A DNA stretch of 64,000 nt. Origin: Aeromicrobium sp. Sec7.5. Lineage in GTDB: Bacteria; Actinomycetota; Actinomycetes; Propionibacteriales; Nocardioidaceae. Positions 1 to 8,214 of the stretch are shown one piece after another. The stretch covers positions 1-64,000 of the forward strand of contig NZ_JBAJIJ010000002.1 of NCBI RefSeq assembly GCF_036867135.1, written 5' to 3'. Position numbers and translations under genes: made by a program. The notes beneath the pieces were generated by a model, which was given only the letters and a program-made list of their open reading frames with translations, did no database searches and had not been told where the DNA came from. Numbering within the stretch: the first letter of the stretch is position 1; each line of letters opens with the position of its first letter.

Positions 1-37
1 CACGCCCCCTCTCAGCTCGGTTCAGCTCGCGCCTGGA

Positions 38-238
38 TCAGGCGGCGCCGTTGCCGACACGGCCCGTGACGTTGTTGAAGATCGTGGCGATGTTGGTACC
101 GAAAGCGGTGACCGCGATGATGATCGCGGCGGCGATCAGCGCGACCAGCAGGCCGTACTCGACGGCGGTCGCGCCCTTCTCGTCACGCTTCGGCGCGGTG
201 GCGACGAACGACAGCATGGTGGCGTAGAACTTGATCAT
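38..238 (-). CDS. flp: Flp-family type IVb pilin
   Basis: 66-aa precursor of a Flp/Tad pilus subunit, which is secreted, cleaved by a prepilin peptidase and polymerised on the cell surface. After a short basic leader (KRDEKG) comes the family core GATAVEYGLLVALIAAAI, with the cleavage glycine and the Glu at +5 of the mature hydrophobic helix. The start at 238 is chosen because GAGGGAGAA precedes it at good distance; an upstream in-frame ATG at 340 would add 34 non-pilin residues. It lies head to tail with a second pilin gene, with TadE/TadG genes across the intergenic region. The rest of the Tad machine (ATPase, TadB/C) is not in the window and may lie to the left. Confidence 0.9.
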   Translation of the reverse strand: MIKFYATMLSFVATAPKRDEKGATAVEYGLLVALIAAAIIIAVTAFGTNIATIFNNVTGRVGNGAA

Positions 239-344
239 GATAATTCTCCCTCGGTGATGTGCAGCCACCGTTCGGTGACTCTCCCTGGGAAGAAACGTAG
301 AGGGACTAACGACACCTTCGCTATGGAAGTTACGGACCATCTTC

Positions 345-366
345 GACTAGTCCTTTTTGACTAGTC
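345..366. promoter_or_regulatory. Palindromic GACTAGTC direct repeat upstream of pilin gene
   Basis: Two copies of the palindrome GACTAGTC flank CTTTTT, 107 bp upstream of the pilin start at 238. The core AGTCCTTT recurs in dyads at 743-779 and 36396-36430. A regulator or promoter element shared by pilus genes is inferred; no protein is assigned. Confidence 0.4.
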
Positions 367-378
367 GAGCTCCCGTCG

Positions 379-540
379 TCATGCACCGGTCGGGAACGCC
401 ACCTGGTACAGCGCTGGCACCAGCTGACCGAAAGCGAGGATGCCGACGCCAACGACGGCGGCCACGAGTGCAACGAGAACTGCGTACTCCACCGCACTGG
501 CGCCACGGTCGCCGCGGCTGGTGCGCCACAGAGCATTCAT
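379..540 (-). CDS. flp: Second Flp-family pilin
   Basis: 53-aa pilin precursor: short basic leader with RGDRG, then ASAVEYAVLVALVAAVVGVG, the cleavage glycine, Glu+5 and Tyr+6 of Flp pilins. The start ATG at 540 follows GGGAGAA. It differs from the neighbouring pilin in leader and C-terminus, so the two are paralogues rather than a recent duplication. A 10-bp inverted repeat sits at 601-637, about 60 bp upstream. Both pilins read leftward, away from tadE/tadG. Confidence 0.85.
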   Translation of the reverse strand: MNALWRTSRGDRGASAVEYAVLVALVAAVVGVGILAFGQLVPALYQVAFPTGA

Positions 541-600
541 GGTTCTCCCGTCCTCCCCTCCCGCGAGCGTAGACCTGGCGGCCGACGGCGTCCACGGACT

Positions 601-637
601 CGGGACCTTTCGCGAGCGTCGACCGCCAAAGGTCCCG
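601..637. promoter_or_regulatory. Perfect 10-bp inverted repeat, candidate operator
   Basis: CGGGACCTTT at 601-610 and its exact complement AAAGGTCCCG at 628-637, separated by 17 bp. This places half-site centres about 27 bp apart. Position -60 to -97 relative to the pilin start at 540 suits an operator. Function is inferred from symmetry only. Confidence 0.45.
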
Positions 638-742
638 TGCGAGCACGCGCCGTTCTGTGGCGAGACGCGAAGACTCCGGGATCGTGACGCGACTCGCGCC
701 GTTGCTCGGCCACGAGGACGAGGTCGATTCTCCACTGCCATG

Positions 743-779
743 CCAGTCCTTTTCCAGGCCTCTAGTACCAAAGGACCAG
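743..779. promoter_or_regulatory. Imperfect CCTTT-N17-AAAGG dyad upstream of tadE
   Basis: CCAGTCCTTT at 743-752 and AAAGGACCAG at 770-779 pair at 8 of 10 positions across the same 17-bp spacer seen at 601-637. It lies about 140 bp before the tadE start. Confidence 0.4.
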
Positions 780-919
780 TGACGCGCGACCGCACGGACC
801 CCTAAGATCGTTGCCGTAGCAGGTCCCGTGACCGTTGGGAGACCGTCCGCGGAGTTCGACTTTGCTACCCGTTCCTGAGGAGAGCAGGAGCGGCGCACGA
901 CAACACAGGGAGAGTTGTC

Positions 920-1405
920 ATGAATCGACGACGCCATCGCGAGAACGGCGTGGCAGCGGTGGAGTTCGCGCTCATCGCGCCACTGTTCATCGCCCTCGTC
1001 CTCGGCATCATCAGCTACGGCTACATGCTGAGCTTTCGCCAGGGCATGAGCCAGGCCGCGGCCGAGGGGGCACGCGTCTACGCCGTCGCTCCCTCGGTCT
1101 CGGTGAGCACGACGGGCGCCCTGAGCACGAAGGACGCCGCCATCGCGGCGATCAATCGCAGCCTCAGCTCGTACGGCGTCACGTGCACCGCCACCGGCGG
1201 ACTCACGCGGGGCGGCGCGAGTGCGGGCACGTGCACGGTACCCAGCACCTCCTCCAACTGCTCCAACAACACCGCGGCCAAGTGCGTCAAGGTTGAGATC
1301 CGCTACTCCTATCGCGCGAACCCGCTGATTCCGTCGTTCCCCGGGCTCGGCATCGTGCTGCCCGAGACGCTCGCGTACGACACGACGGTGCAGGTCAACT
1401 CGTGA
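920..1405 (+). CDS. TadE-like pilus assembly protein
   Basis: 161-aa pseudopilin-like protein of the Tad pilus. The N-terminus RRRHRENGVAAVEFALIAPL is the TadE/TadE-like motif (Gly, then hydrophobic helix with Glu+5), anchoring it in the membrane and letting the prepilin peptidase process it. The remainder is an extracytoplasmic domain with four cysteines between residues 94 and 120 that could form disulfides. Its stop overlaps the GTG of the next gene (GTGA), so the two are translationally coupled. TadE proteins prime or stabilise pilus assembly; here inferred from family. Confidence 0.85.
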   Translation: MNRRRHRENGVAAVEFALIAPLFIALVLGIISYGYMLSFRQGMSQAAAEGARVYAVAPSVSVSTTGALSTKDAAIAAINRSLSSYGVTCTATGGLTRGGASAGTCTVPSTSSNCSNNTAAKCVKVEIRYSYRANPLIPSFPGLGIVLPETLAYDTTVQVNS

Positions 1406-2997
1406 GCCGGCCACGCCTCTCGCGTCGCCGTCGCCAGGACGAGAGCGGTGCCATCGCGGTGATGGCCGCGCTGCTCATGGTCTCGGTGCTCACGTTCACC
1501 GCGTTCGCCCTCGACATCGGGCTGCAAAGAGCGGCCGCGCGCGACATGCAGGCGGTCGCCGATGCCGTGGCGCTTGACACGGCCCGCGACCCCGGGCTTG
1601 CGAGCTGCAACCAGACGGCTCTGTCGGCAGCCGCCGCGAAGAGTCTGCTTCGTCAAGGAAAGTCGATCGGTCGGGGGTCACCCCTCGTCGTCACCCCCGG
1701 TCACATCAGTCCGACGACCCAGCAGTTCGTCGCGGGTTCGAACAACGGCGCCTGCGACGCCGTGCGTGTCGTTGCCGCCACCACGGTGGACTTCGCCTTC
1801 GCCCCGGTGATCGGTACCAAGACCGGAAGCGCAGCTCGCGCGGCGATCGGTTCGACCGATTCCCCCGCTGTCTGCTTCTCTGCGGGGACTACGGCCTTGA
1901 CGTTGACCAGCAACAAGAGCGCCCTCGGTCCGATCCTCAAGAACATCCTCAACGTCAACCTCGGTCTCGTCGGGTACGACAGCGGCCTGGTCGGCCTCCA
2001 GGGCCTCTCGATCCCCATCGCGGCACTGGATGCCGCTCTCAAGATCGGCACCGGTCGGGCCCTGGTGGACGACGCGAACGTCTCGCTGGCTGGATTCCTC
2101 CTCGCCAACGCTTCAGTCCTTGAGCAGAACGGCAACGCCGTGCGGGCGCAGGTGCTTCGAGCGCTGGCTGCCAACGTGGGGCCCCTGACCCTCAACGTGA
2201 CCGACATCCTCAAGATGGACACGGGCGGCACGTCGGGCCTGACCGCGACGGTCGACGTGCTTGACCTGGTCGGTTCGGCCATCGTGAGTGCCGCCGTCGA
2301 TGCCAGCAATGGCAAGAACGCGCTGAACATCTCGAGCCTCGGCCTCTCGGTCGGCCCCGTGAATCTCGCCGACGCCAAGATCACGATCATTGAGCCGCCG
2401 CAGATCGCGTGCGGCAAGGTCGGGGTGCAGGCGAAAACGACACAAGTTCGTGTCGATCTGCAGACCGGCCTCAGCACCGGAGGTTTGGGGATCTCGGCAG
2501 CGAACCTGTCGCTGGGCGTGCGGGTCGCCGCCGGCACAGCCACGCTGAGCGCGCTCAACTGCAGTGGCAACCCGAGTGCCTCGGTCCTCGGCGAGACCTC
2601 CGTGGCCAGCGTGGTCGGTTACGGAGGCACCGGCAGTGCGCGGTTGACCGTGATCCAGCTCTGGCCGTTCCCCGCGATCCAGATCGGCCTCAAGGGCGGA
2701 GTGGCTCAGTCCGCCTCCGAGCAATCCTTCAACTTCCCACCCAACGCTGATGGGTCGTCGCCCGGCATGCGCACCTACGGCAGTGCCGTGAACCTCAAGC
2801 TCCAGATCACTGACGACAGCTTGCTGGGTCTCGGCGGCCTCCTCAGCCTCGTGATCAATCCGCTCCTGGCGCGGGCGAACTCCGTCATCGAGCCACTGCT
2901 CGATCCGCTGCTCGCCATCTTGGGCATCCGACTCGGCACGATGGATGTCACGATGCTGGGCCGGCCGAGCTGTTCAGGCGTGCGCCTCGTCGGGTGA
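1402..2997 (+). CDS. TadG-like pilus-locus protein
   Basis: 531 aa starting at a GTG inside the tadE stop. Residues about 14-60 (ESGAIAVMAALLM... then ALDIGLQRAAARDMQAVADA) match the putative Flp pilus-assembly TadE/G-like domain: one membrane helix followed by the conserved D-x-G-x-x-xx-ARDMQAVADA segment. The long C-terminal part is Gly/Ala/Ser/Leu rich and probably exported; it has no von Willebrand motif that I can see, unlike proteobacterial TadG. Terminal gene of the rightward pilus unit. Function beyond pilus or surface association is unknown. Confidence 0.75.
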   Translation: MSRPRLSRRRRQDESGAIAVMAALLMVSVLTFTAFALDIGLQRAAARDMQAVADAVALDTARDPGLASCNQTALSAAAAKSLLRQGKSIGRGSPLVVTPGHISPTTQQFVAGSNNGACDAVRVVAATTVDFAFAPVIGTKTGSAARAAIGSTDSPAVCFSAGTTALTLTSNKSALGPILKNILNVNLGLVGYDSGLVGLQGLSIPIAALDAALKIGTGRALVDDANVSLAGFLLANASVLEQNGNAVRAQVLRALAANVGPLTLNVTDILKMDTGGTSGLTATVDVLDLVGSAIVSAAVDASNGKNALNISSLGLSVGPVNLADAKITIIEPPQIACGKVGVQAKTTQVRVDLQTGLSTGGLGISAANLSLGVRVAAGTATLSALNCSGNPSASVLGETSVASVVGYGGTGSARLTVIQLWPFPAIQIGLKGGVAQSASEQSFNFPPNADGSSPGMRTYGSAVNLKLQITDDSLLGLGGLLSLVINPLLARANSVIEPLLDPLLAILGIRLGTMDVTMLGRPSCSGVRLVG

Positions 2998-3194
2998 TGG
3001 AGACCGGCGCCGCGCTGACCACGATCAGGTCCGACGCGATCATCTTCCGACAGGACGAGCCCGTGGGTGAGGCGTGATCGACGACCCCCGCGCGCACCGC
3101 CGGCTGCTGGTGATCAGCGCGGGGTGAACCGCTCGTCACGGCGACGGAGCGGGCGATGTCACGGCCGAGACGGACTCCGCGCTGGCACCGGGCG

Positions 3195-3851
3195 TTAGTC
3201 GAGCAGCTCGACCGGGCCGCTGGCCACCACGTCGCCGGACGGAGCCGGATCCCCATCGCGCAGCTCGCGCGTGATCCGGACCTCGCTGACGACGCTGGGA
3301 TCGACCGCGGCATGGAGCACCACGACGGTGTTGCCCTCGGCGTCCGGGTGGAAGGTGCCGGCCGAGACCCAGGTCGAATCGCCCTCGTCGGTCAGGAACC
3401 ACAGCTCGTAGTACTGCTCGTACGGCACCGCCGGCAAGGTGTCGGAGCGCAGCGTGACGATGCGCCCCTCGGGGGCTGCGTCACCCTCGAGGGCGACCCG
3501 CTCTCCGGCCGAGCCGGTCAGCTCGGCCACGAACTCGTCCGAACCACGGGCCAGGAGGTCCTCGTCGTCGCCGCCGATCCAGGCCGCCGCGCCCACGCCG
3601 ATCCCGGCACCTGCGACGACGAGCGCCACGGCAGCGGCGAGCAGGCGCCACCGCCCGCGCGCCGGTCGACGACGCGACGCGGCCACCTGCTCACGCAGGG
3701 CGGCGACCTGCTCCTGCGTCGGTCCGGACTCCGAGTCGGAGAAGGCTCGCCGGAGCTCCTCGCCCAGGACGCGCTCGAGCTCGGCGTCGGCCAGGCTCGT
3801 GTCGTCGACCGGGTTTGCGTCGTCGGCCGGGGTTGCGTCGTCGTTCGTCAT
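3195..3851 (-). CDS. RskA-type anti-sigma factor
   Basis: 218-aa single-pass membrane protein: cytoplasmic acidic N-terminus (about 1-65), membrane helix about 69-92 after RRRPARGRWR, and an outside C-terminal domain with YYELWFLTDEG and WVSAGTFHPD, hallmarks of the anti-sigma-K (RskA) C-terminal domain. No cysteines occur in the N-terminal half, so it is not a zinc-binding ZAS protein. Its ATG overlaps the sigma-factor stop by four bases (ATGA). By family it sequesters the sigma factor until cleaved by intramembrane proteolysis. Confidence 0.8.
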   Translation of the reverse strand: MTNDDATPADDANPVDDTSLADAELERVLGEELRRAFSDSESGPTQEQVAALREQVAASRRRPARGRWRLLAAAVALVVAGAGIGVGAAAWIGGDDEDLLARGSDEFVAELTGSAGERVALEGDAAPEGRIVTLRSDTLPAVPYEQYYELWFLTDEGDSTWVSAGTFHPDAEGNTVVVLHAAVDPSVVSEVRITRELRDGDPAPSGDVVASGPVELLD

Positions 3852-4432
3852 GCGTCCACCTCCTCGATGAGCGTCCGGAGGCGCGCGAGCGCCCGGGAGT
3901 TAGCCTGCCTGACCGCGCCGTGCCCCTTCTTCAGGACCGTGGCCACCTCCGCGACCGACAGCTCCGCGACCTGGCGAAGCCAGAGGACCTCCTGGTCGTC
4001 GACCGAGAGCCGCTCGAACGCCGTCCGCACGGAGCCGGCCCGTTCGTCGCGCAGCACGTGCTCGAGTGGACCGCGGTCATCCGCGACCTCGACGAGGCCG
4101 AGCGGGTTGTCGGCGACCGGACGTTCCCGCTCCTGGCGGCCGGACCGCCGGATCTGCTCCAGCACCACCAGGCGCAGGATGCCGTAGAGCCAGGCCTCGA
4201 CCCGGGCTCCCTGGTCGGCCAGGTCATCGATCCGGTCGACCGCTCGGGCCAGGCACTCGCTGACCGCGTCGTGCGGGTCGTAGCCGCCGGGCAGCCGCCG
4301 CCGGGCGTACTCGACGAGGCGTGAGTACGACCGCCGGTAGACGGTCTCCCAGGCATCGGGATCGAGCGCGCGGAAACGAGCCAGCAAGTCGCGCTCGGAC
4401 GCGCCAGGATCCACGGAGCCGATAGTACGCAC
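3848..4432 (-). CDS. ECF-type RNA polymerase sigma factor
   Basis: 194 aa. Region 2 spans roughly residues 15-90 (LARFRALDPDAWETVYRRSY, HDAVSECLARAVDRI, WLYGILRLVVLEQIRR), and region 4 about 125-185 with the helix-turn-helix LSVAEVATVLKKGHGAVRQA. I chose GTG at 4432, eight bases after AGGAAGGGAA; the frame is open further upstream without a better start. Overlap with the anti-sigma gene implies a co-regulated pair. It is separated from the upstream adhesin gene by a strong hairpin at 4503-4547, so it probably has its own promoter. Confidence 0.85.
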   Translation of the reverse strand: MRTIGSVDPGASERDLLARFRALDPDAWETVYRRSYSRLVEYARRRLPGGYDPHDAVSECLARAVDRIDDLADQGARVEAWLYGILRLVVLEQIRRSGRQERERPVADNPLGLVEVADDRGPLEHVLRDERAGSVRTAFERLSVDDQEVLWLRQVAELSVAEVATVLKKGHGAVRQANSRALARLRTLIEEVDA

Positions 4433-4502
4433 CCGCAGAGTTCCCTTCCTCGCCCGTGCTGTCGTTCTCCCGCAGTTCGAGGGCGCGGGCACACCCTCAC
4501 AC

Positions 4503-4547
4503 GGCGGCGTGTGTGAGGGCCCCCGCCGGGCCCCCACACACGCCGCC
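4503..4547 (-). terminator. Strong intrinsic hairpin after adhesin gene
   Basis: Arms 4503-4522 and 4528-4547 pair over 20 positions with one G:U, leaving a 5-nt loop. It lies just past the stop of the beta-helix protein and before the sigma-factor gene on the same strand, so it likely ends the adhesin transcript. Confidence 0.75.
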
Positions 4548-4555
4548 ACGTGTCG

Positions 4556-7168
4556 TCAGCCGGTGTAGGTGGGCTGACGGTTCGTGGCACGCGCCGGAGC
4601 TGCCGGCGCGCCGCCGTCGTTGCCGGCGCGATCGGGGCCGCCGCCGTCGGCGACCGGCCCCACCTCGACCGCACCGGAGTCCGGTCCGGCACCGACGACA
4701 CGAGCAGCACCGCGCTGATCCGTGTCCAGATCGCCCAGACCGTCGACGCCCGCGTCGATCGCCGGGCTCCCGGCTGCAGGCAGGTGGGTCAGGGTCGGAC
4801 CACCGTTGTCGGCCAGCGCCCCGAGGCGCGGGTCGTCGGTCTGCACGTCGCTGTCGTCATCGGTGTCGACATCGGTGCCCACGACGTTGCCGCCCAGGGA
4901 CGTCACCGCTGCGGAGGCGTCAGCCCCGTCGTTGGCCGACAGGATGCTGTTGCCCAGCGTCACGTCGCCGGCGATGCCGGTCGAGTTGTCCGTGATGGTG
5001 ACGTGGATCAACGTCGTGGCGTCGGCGGCAGTACCGTCCTCCACGGCCAGACCGCCGCCGGTGCCGGCGCCGTTCCCGCTGATCGTGCTGCCCTCGACGG
5101 TCAGGTCGCCGCCCATGTTGTAGAGGCCACCGCCGTCACCGTCGGTCGTGTTGCCGGCCAGCGTGGTCCGCGTGACCGTCATCGTGCCGGTGGCGGAGTT
5201 CCACAGGCCGCCACCTTCGTTGGTCGCCGTGTTCTGGCTGACGAACGAGGCGTCCACGGTCACGGTGCCCGCACCGGTCAGATGCAGTCCGCCACCGTTG
5301 CCGGGGCCGGGGCCCGTCGAGTTGCCCTGCAGCAGCACGTCGCTCACCGAGGTGACCGACCCGTCGCCCACGGCCTCGATGCCGCCGCCAGCGCGGACCG
5401 CATCGTTGTCGAGGATGTCGGTGCCACTGACCGTCAGGTTGCCGCCGACGGCGTTAAGGATGCCGCCGCCCGATCCGGCGGTGCCGTTGGCGCTGTTGCC
5501 CTCGATGATGGATCCCTCGACGACCAGCTCACCGCCATCGTTGTACAGACCGCCGCCGCCGGCGTCCGAGGGGGCGCCCGAAGCGGTGTTGTTGCTGATG
5601 TTCGACGACGTGACCGTCATCGTGCCGTCGGCCGAGTTCCACAGTCCGCCACCCTCGTTGGCGGCCGAGTTGCCCGCCACGACGACGGTGGTGATGTCGA
5701 CCGTGCCGGCGCCGGTCAGGTGCAGACCGCCACCGTTGCCCGGAGCGGCGCCCGCCTCGTTCTCGCTGAGCGAGCCGCCGGACAGCGTCGTGGTGCTGCC
5801 CGCGGTGGCCTCGATGCCACCGCCGGCACGCACGGCCGAGTTGCCGTCGATCGAGGAGTCCGTGACCTCGAGCGTGCCACCGAGGGTGAGCACGCCACCG
5901 CCGGAACCGGCGGTACCGGGGGCGTCGTTGCCCTCGACCGAGCTGTCCGTGATCCGCAGCGTGCCGCCGTTGTTGAACAGGCCGCCACCGCCGTCGTCGG
6001 CAGCCGCTCCCGAGGCGGTGTTGCCGGTGATGTCGCTGCCGGAGACCGTCATGGTGCCCGAGCCGTTCCACAGGCCGCCACCCTCGAGCGTCGCGGTGTT
6101 GTTCGAGACCGTCGAGTTGGTGATCGTCGCGTTGCCGGCACCCGTGACGTGCAGGCCGCCACCGTTGCCCGGGGTCGGCCCGGTCTCGTTGTTGTCGAGC
6201 GTCACGCCCGACAGACTGGTGGTACCGACGTTGGCCTCGACGCCGCCGCCGGCCCGCACCGACGAGTTGCCGGAGATCGTGGAGTTCTCCACGTTGACCG
6301 TGCTCTGGTCGTTGAGGATGCCGCCGCCCGATCCGGCGGCGCCGTCGGCGACGTTGTCGGTGACGGTGGCGTTGCGCACCGTGAGCGTTCCGCCCCCGGC
6401 CTCCTGGAACAGGCCGCCGCCACCCTGGTCAGCAGCAGCGCCGGACGCCGTGTTGCCGGTGATGGTGGTGCCGGAGACCGTCATGGTGCCGGCGCCGGAG
6501 TTCCACACGCCGCCGCCCTCGGCGGACGCCGTGTTGCCGGAGATGGTGCCACCGGTGATCGAGACGGTGCCCGCACCCGTGAGGTGGAGGCCGCCGCCGT
6601 TGCCCGGGGTCGGGCCGGCGGCGTTGTTCGTCAGGTTGGTGCTGACGAGAGTCGTCGTGCTCCCGGCCGAGGCCTCGATCGCGCCGCCGGCCCGCGCGGC
6701 AGAGTTGCCGGTGAGGGTGGAGCTGGAGATCGACAGCGTGCCGGCGTTCAGGAACGCACCGCCGGAACCGCCGCCAGCGGCGGACGGGGCGTCCTCGGGC
6801 AGGCCGCCCGTCACGGTGACGCCCGAGATGGTCAGGTCACCACCGGCGAGCACGTGGAACGCACGATCGGTGATGGCCGTCGCGTTGATCGTCGCTCCAT
6901 TACCCTCGATCGTGATCTCGGTCGTGATGTCGAGGTCGCCCGCGGCGTCCGTCAACGCGTAGGACTCCCCGGCCACGAGCGTGATCACGTCGGCACCGGG
7001 GCTCGCCTCGGCTGCCGCGATGGCGCCGCGCAAGGTGGTCGCGTCGGTCGGGTCGTCAACAGTGAAGTTCGACGCGGTGAACGTCGCAGCGCTCGCTGTC
7101 ATCGGCACCGCGATCATGACTCCGCTGACGAGGGTGGTGACCCCCGCGGCGTGCATCCATCTACGCAT
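4556..7168 (-). CDS. Secreted right-handed beta-helix repeat protein, choice-of-anchor Q type
   Basis: 870 aa. Signal peptide MRRWMHAAGV...TASAA (cleavage near 27). Residues 28-155 form an N-terminal cap. About 159-700 consists of four ~144-aa repeats, each with GNGGGLHLTGAG, EGGGLWNS, GTMTV and TASGAA blocks, typical of polymorphic outer-membrane/parallel beta-helix folds. Residues about 745-838 contain DPRLGALADNGGPTLTHLP and SPAIDAG, the signature of choice-of-anchor Q proteins. The last 30 residues are Pro/Ala/Gly rich with no LPxTG or membrane helix, so attachment is unclear. Start ATG 7168 follows GAGAGG. Likely a surface or matrix protein; ligand unknown. Confidence 0.8.
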   Translation of the reverse strand: MRRWMHAAGVTTLVSGVMIAVPMTASAATFTASNFTVDDPTDATTLRGAIAAAEASPGADVITLVAGESYALTDAAGDLDITTEITIEGNGATINATAITDRAFHVLAGGDLTISGVTVTGGLPEDAPSAAGGGSGGAFLNAGTLSISSSTLTGNSAARAGGAIEASAGSTTTLVSTNLTNNAAGPTPGNGGGLHLTGAGTVSITGGTISGNTASAEGGGVWNSGAGTMTVSGTTITGNTASGAAADQGGGGLFQEAGGGTLTVRNATVTDNVADGAAGSGGGILNDQSTVNVENSTISGNSSVRAGGGVEANVGTTSLSGVTLDNNETGPTPGNGGGLHVTGAGNATITNSTVSNNTATLEGGGLWNGSGTMTVSGSDITGNTASGAAADDGGGGLFNNGGTLRITDSSVEGNDAPGTAGSGGGVLTLGGTLEVTDSSIDGNSAVRAGGGIEATAGSTTTLSGGSLSENEAGAAPGNGGGLHLTGAGTVDITTVVVAGNSAANEGGGLWNSADGTMTVTSSNISNNTASGAPSDAGGGGLYNDGGELVVEGSIIEGNSANGTAGSGGGILNAVGGNLTVSGTDILDNDAVRAGGGIEAVGDGSVTSVSDVLLQGNSTGPGPGNGGGLHLTGAGTVTVDASFVSQNTATNEGGGLWNSATGTMTVTRTTLAGNTTDGDGGGLYNMGGDLTVEGSTISGNGAGTGGGLAVEDGTAADATTLIHVTITDNSTGIAGDVTLGNSILSANDGADASAAVTSLGGNVVGTDVDTDDDSDVQTDDPRLGALADNGGPTLTHLPAAGSPAIDAGVDGLGDLDTDQRGAARVVGAGPDSGAVEVGPVADGGGPDRAGNDGGAPAAPARATNRQPTYTG
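5068..6694 (-). repeat. Four in-frame ~430-bp tandem coding repeats
   Basis: Units begin at protein residues 159, 305, 447 and 592, each at an (A/V)RAGG motif; the last unit is shortened. Spacing of 146, 142 and 145 residues. Copies have diverged but keep block order, so they predate recent recombination. Confidence 0.8.
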
Positions 7169-7311
7169 TTACTCGAACCTCTCGACGTTGACGCAGGACG
7201 ACGGGCGCGCCCTTACGACCTACATGACCGCCGGGACCGATTCGTCACAGGTGTCGGCCGGGACGTCGAGATGATCAGCGCGCTTCGGTGGCGGGTCGTA
7301 GCGTGGGCGCC

Positions 7312-8091
7312 ATGAACGAGACCCCCTTGCCGGGCCTGTCGCGCCGCACGCTCTTCGCCGGTGCCAGCGGCCTCGCGTTGGTAGCGCTCGTCGGGTGCTC
7401 CGGCGACTCCGAGTCCGACGCCAAGCCCGGCCCGTCGCCGTCGTCGTCGGCTGCCACCGACCCGAACGTCACGATGGTCGCGACGTCGGTCGTGTCCTCC
7501 CTGCAGGTGTTCGCAGAGCCCGACGACCTCGACGCGGCGGGCGGTGAGGGCGCCGAGCAGCTCGTCCTGAACCGCGCCGACGAGGCCTCCGGCGACATCG
7601 TGCTGCTGGCACTCGACGTGGGCAGCGCGTGGCTGCACGTCCAGCTCCCGGTGCGTCCGAACGGCACGACCGGCTACGTCCGGGCCCGCGACGTCAGGCT
7701 CAGCAGCCACACCTTCGCGATGGAGATCGCCCTCGCCGACCACGAGCTGGTCGTGACCGAGGGGGGTGAGGAAGTGATGCGCACGCCCGTCGGCGTCGGG
7801 ACGACGGATCGCCCGACTCCGGGAGGCGGCTACTACATCAAGGAGCTCCTGCAGCCACCCGACCCGAACGGTGTCTACGGGCCCTACGCCTACGGGCTGT
7901 CGGGCTACTCCAACGTCCTGACCGAGTTCGCCGGTGGCGCGGGGGTCATCGGTGTGCACGGGACCAACGAGCCCGAGCTGGTCGGCACCGAGGTCAGCTC
8001 CGGCTGCATCCGAGTGGCGAACGACCAGATCACGGCACTGGTCGAGGACATCGGGCTCCCGCTCGGCACCCCGGTCACCATCCGCGCCTGA
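7312..8091 (+). CDS. L,D-transpeptidase (YkuD domain) lipoprotein
   Basis: 259 aa. An N-terminal twin arginine (SRRTLF, 11-12) and lipobox LVALVGC (Cys29) predict a Tat-exported lipoprotein. The C-terminal half carries the YkuD catalytic motif: His216 in VHGTN and Cys232 in SSGCIRV. By family it forms 3-3 cross-links in peptidoglycan or transfers substituents to it. A region near 60-125 may be an SH3-like domain (GYVRARDV). Start ATG 7312 lies seven bases after TAGCGT (7299-7304), indicating a leaderless mRNA; the earlier in-frame ATG at 7288 would precede the -10 box. Stands alone, convergent with rpsN. Confidence 0.88.
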   Translation: MNETPLPGLSRRTLFAGASGLALVALVGCSGDSESDAKPGPSPSSSAATDPNVTMVATSVVSSLQVFAEPDDLDAAGGEGAEQLVLNRADEASGDIVLLALDVGSAWLHVQLPVRPNGTTGYVRARDVRLSSHTFAMEIALADHELVVTEGGEEVMRTPVGVGTTDRPTPGGGYYIKELLQPPDPNGVYGPYAYGLSGYSNVLTEFAGGAGVIGVHGTNEPELVGTEVSSGCIRVANDQITALVEDIGLPLGTPVTIRA

Positions 8092-8154
8092 CACCGTCAG
8101 CGACCGCCGCCGGCTAGGCCCGTGGTGACCACAGGCCGAGCGAAGCGAGGCTGA

Positions 8155-8214
8155 GCCGCCCGTGGCTCGCTCTAGCGAGCCACGGAATGAGCGCGAGGAA
8201 CGAGCGCGGGCGGC
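8155..8214. terminator. Bidirectional hairpin between convergent genes
   Basis: 12-bp perfect stem at 8160-8171/8174-8185 nested inside an outer GCCGCCCG/CGGGCGGC pair (8155-8162/8207-8214). It sits between the L,D-transpeptidase stop and the rpsN stop, fitting a shared terminator. Confidence 0.65.

Larger units (their letters stand above)
541..919. other. Divergent intergenic region of pilus genes, no gene seen
   Basis: 379 bp between the pilin and tadE. I see no credible coding frame. It holds two CCTTT-N17-AAAGG dyads (601-637 and 743-779) and presumably both divergent promoters. GGAGAG-type ribosome binding sequence precedes the tadE ATG at 920. Confidence 0.6.

Noticed and set aside
4556-7168. 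Regularly spaced repeats as a CRISPR array
   Set aside because: Units are ~430 bp, in frame and diverged, with no short identical repeats or unique spacers and no cas genes.
4550-7315. Plus-strand 921-codon open frame opposite the beta-helix gene
   Set aside because: It mirrors the repetitive coding sequence; the minus strand has a signal peptide, ribosome binding site and choice-of-anchor Q signature.
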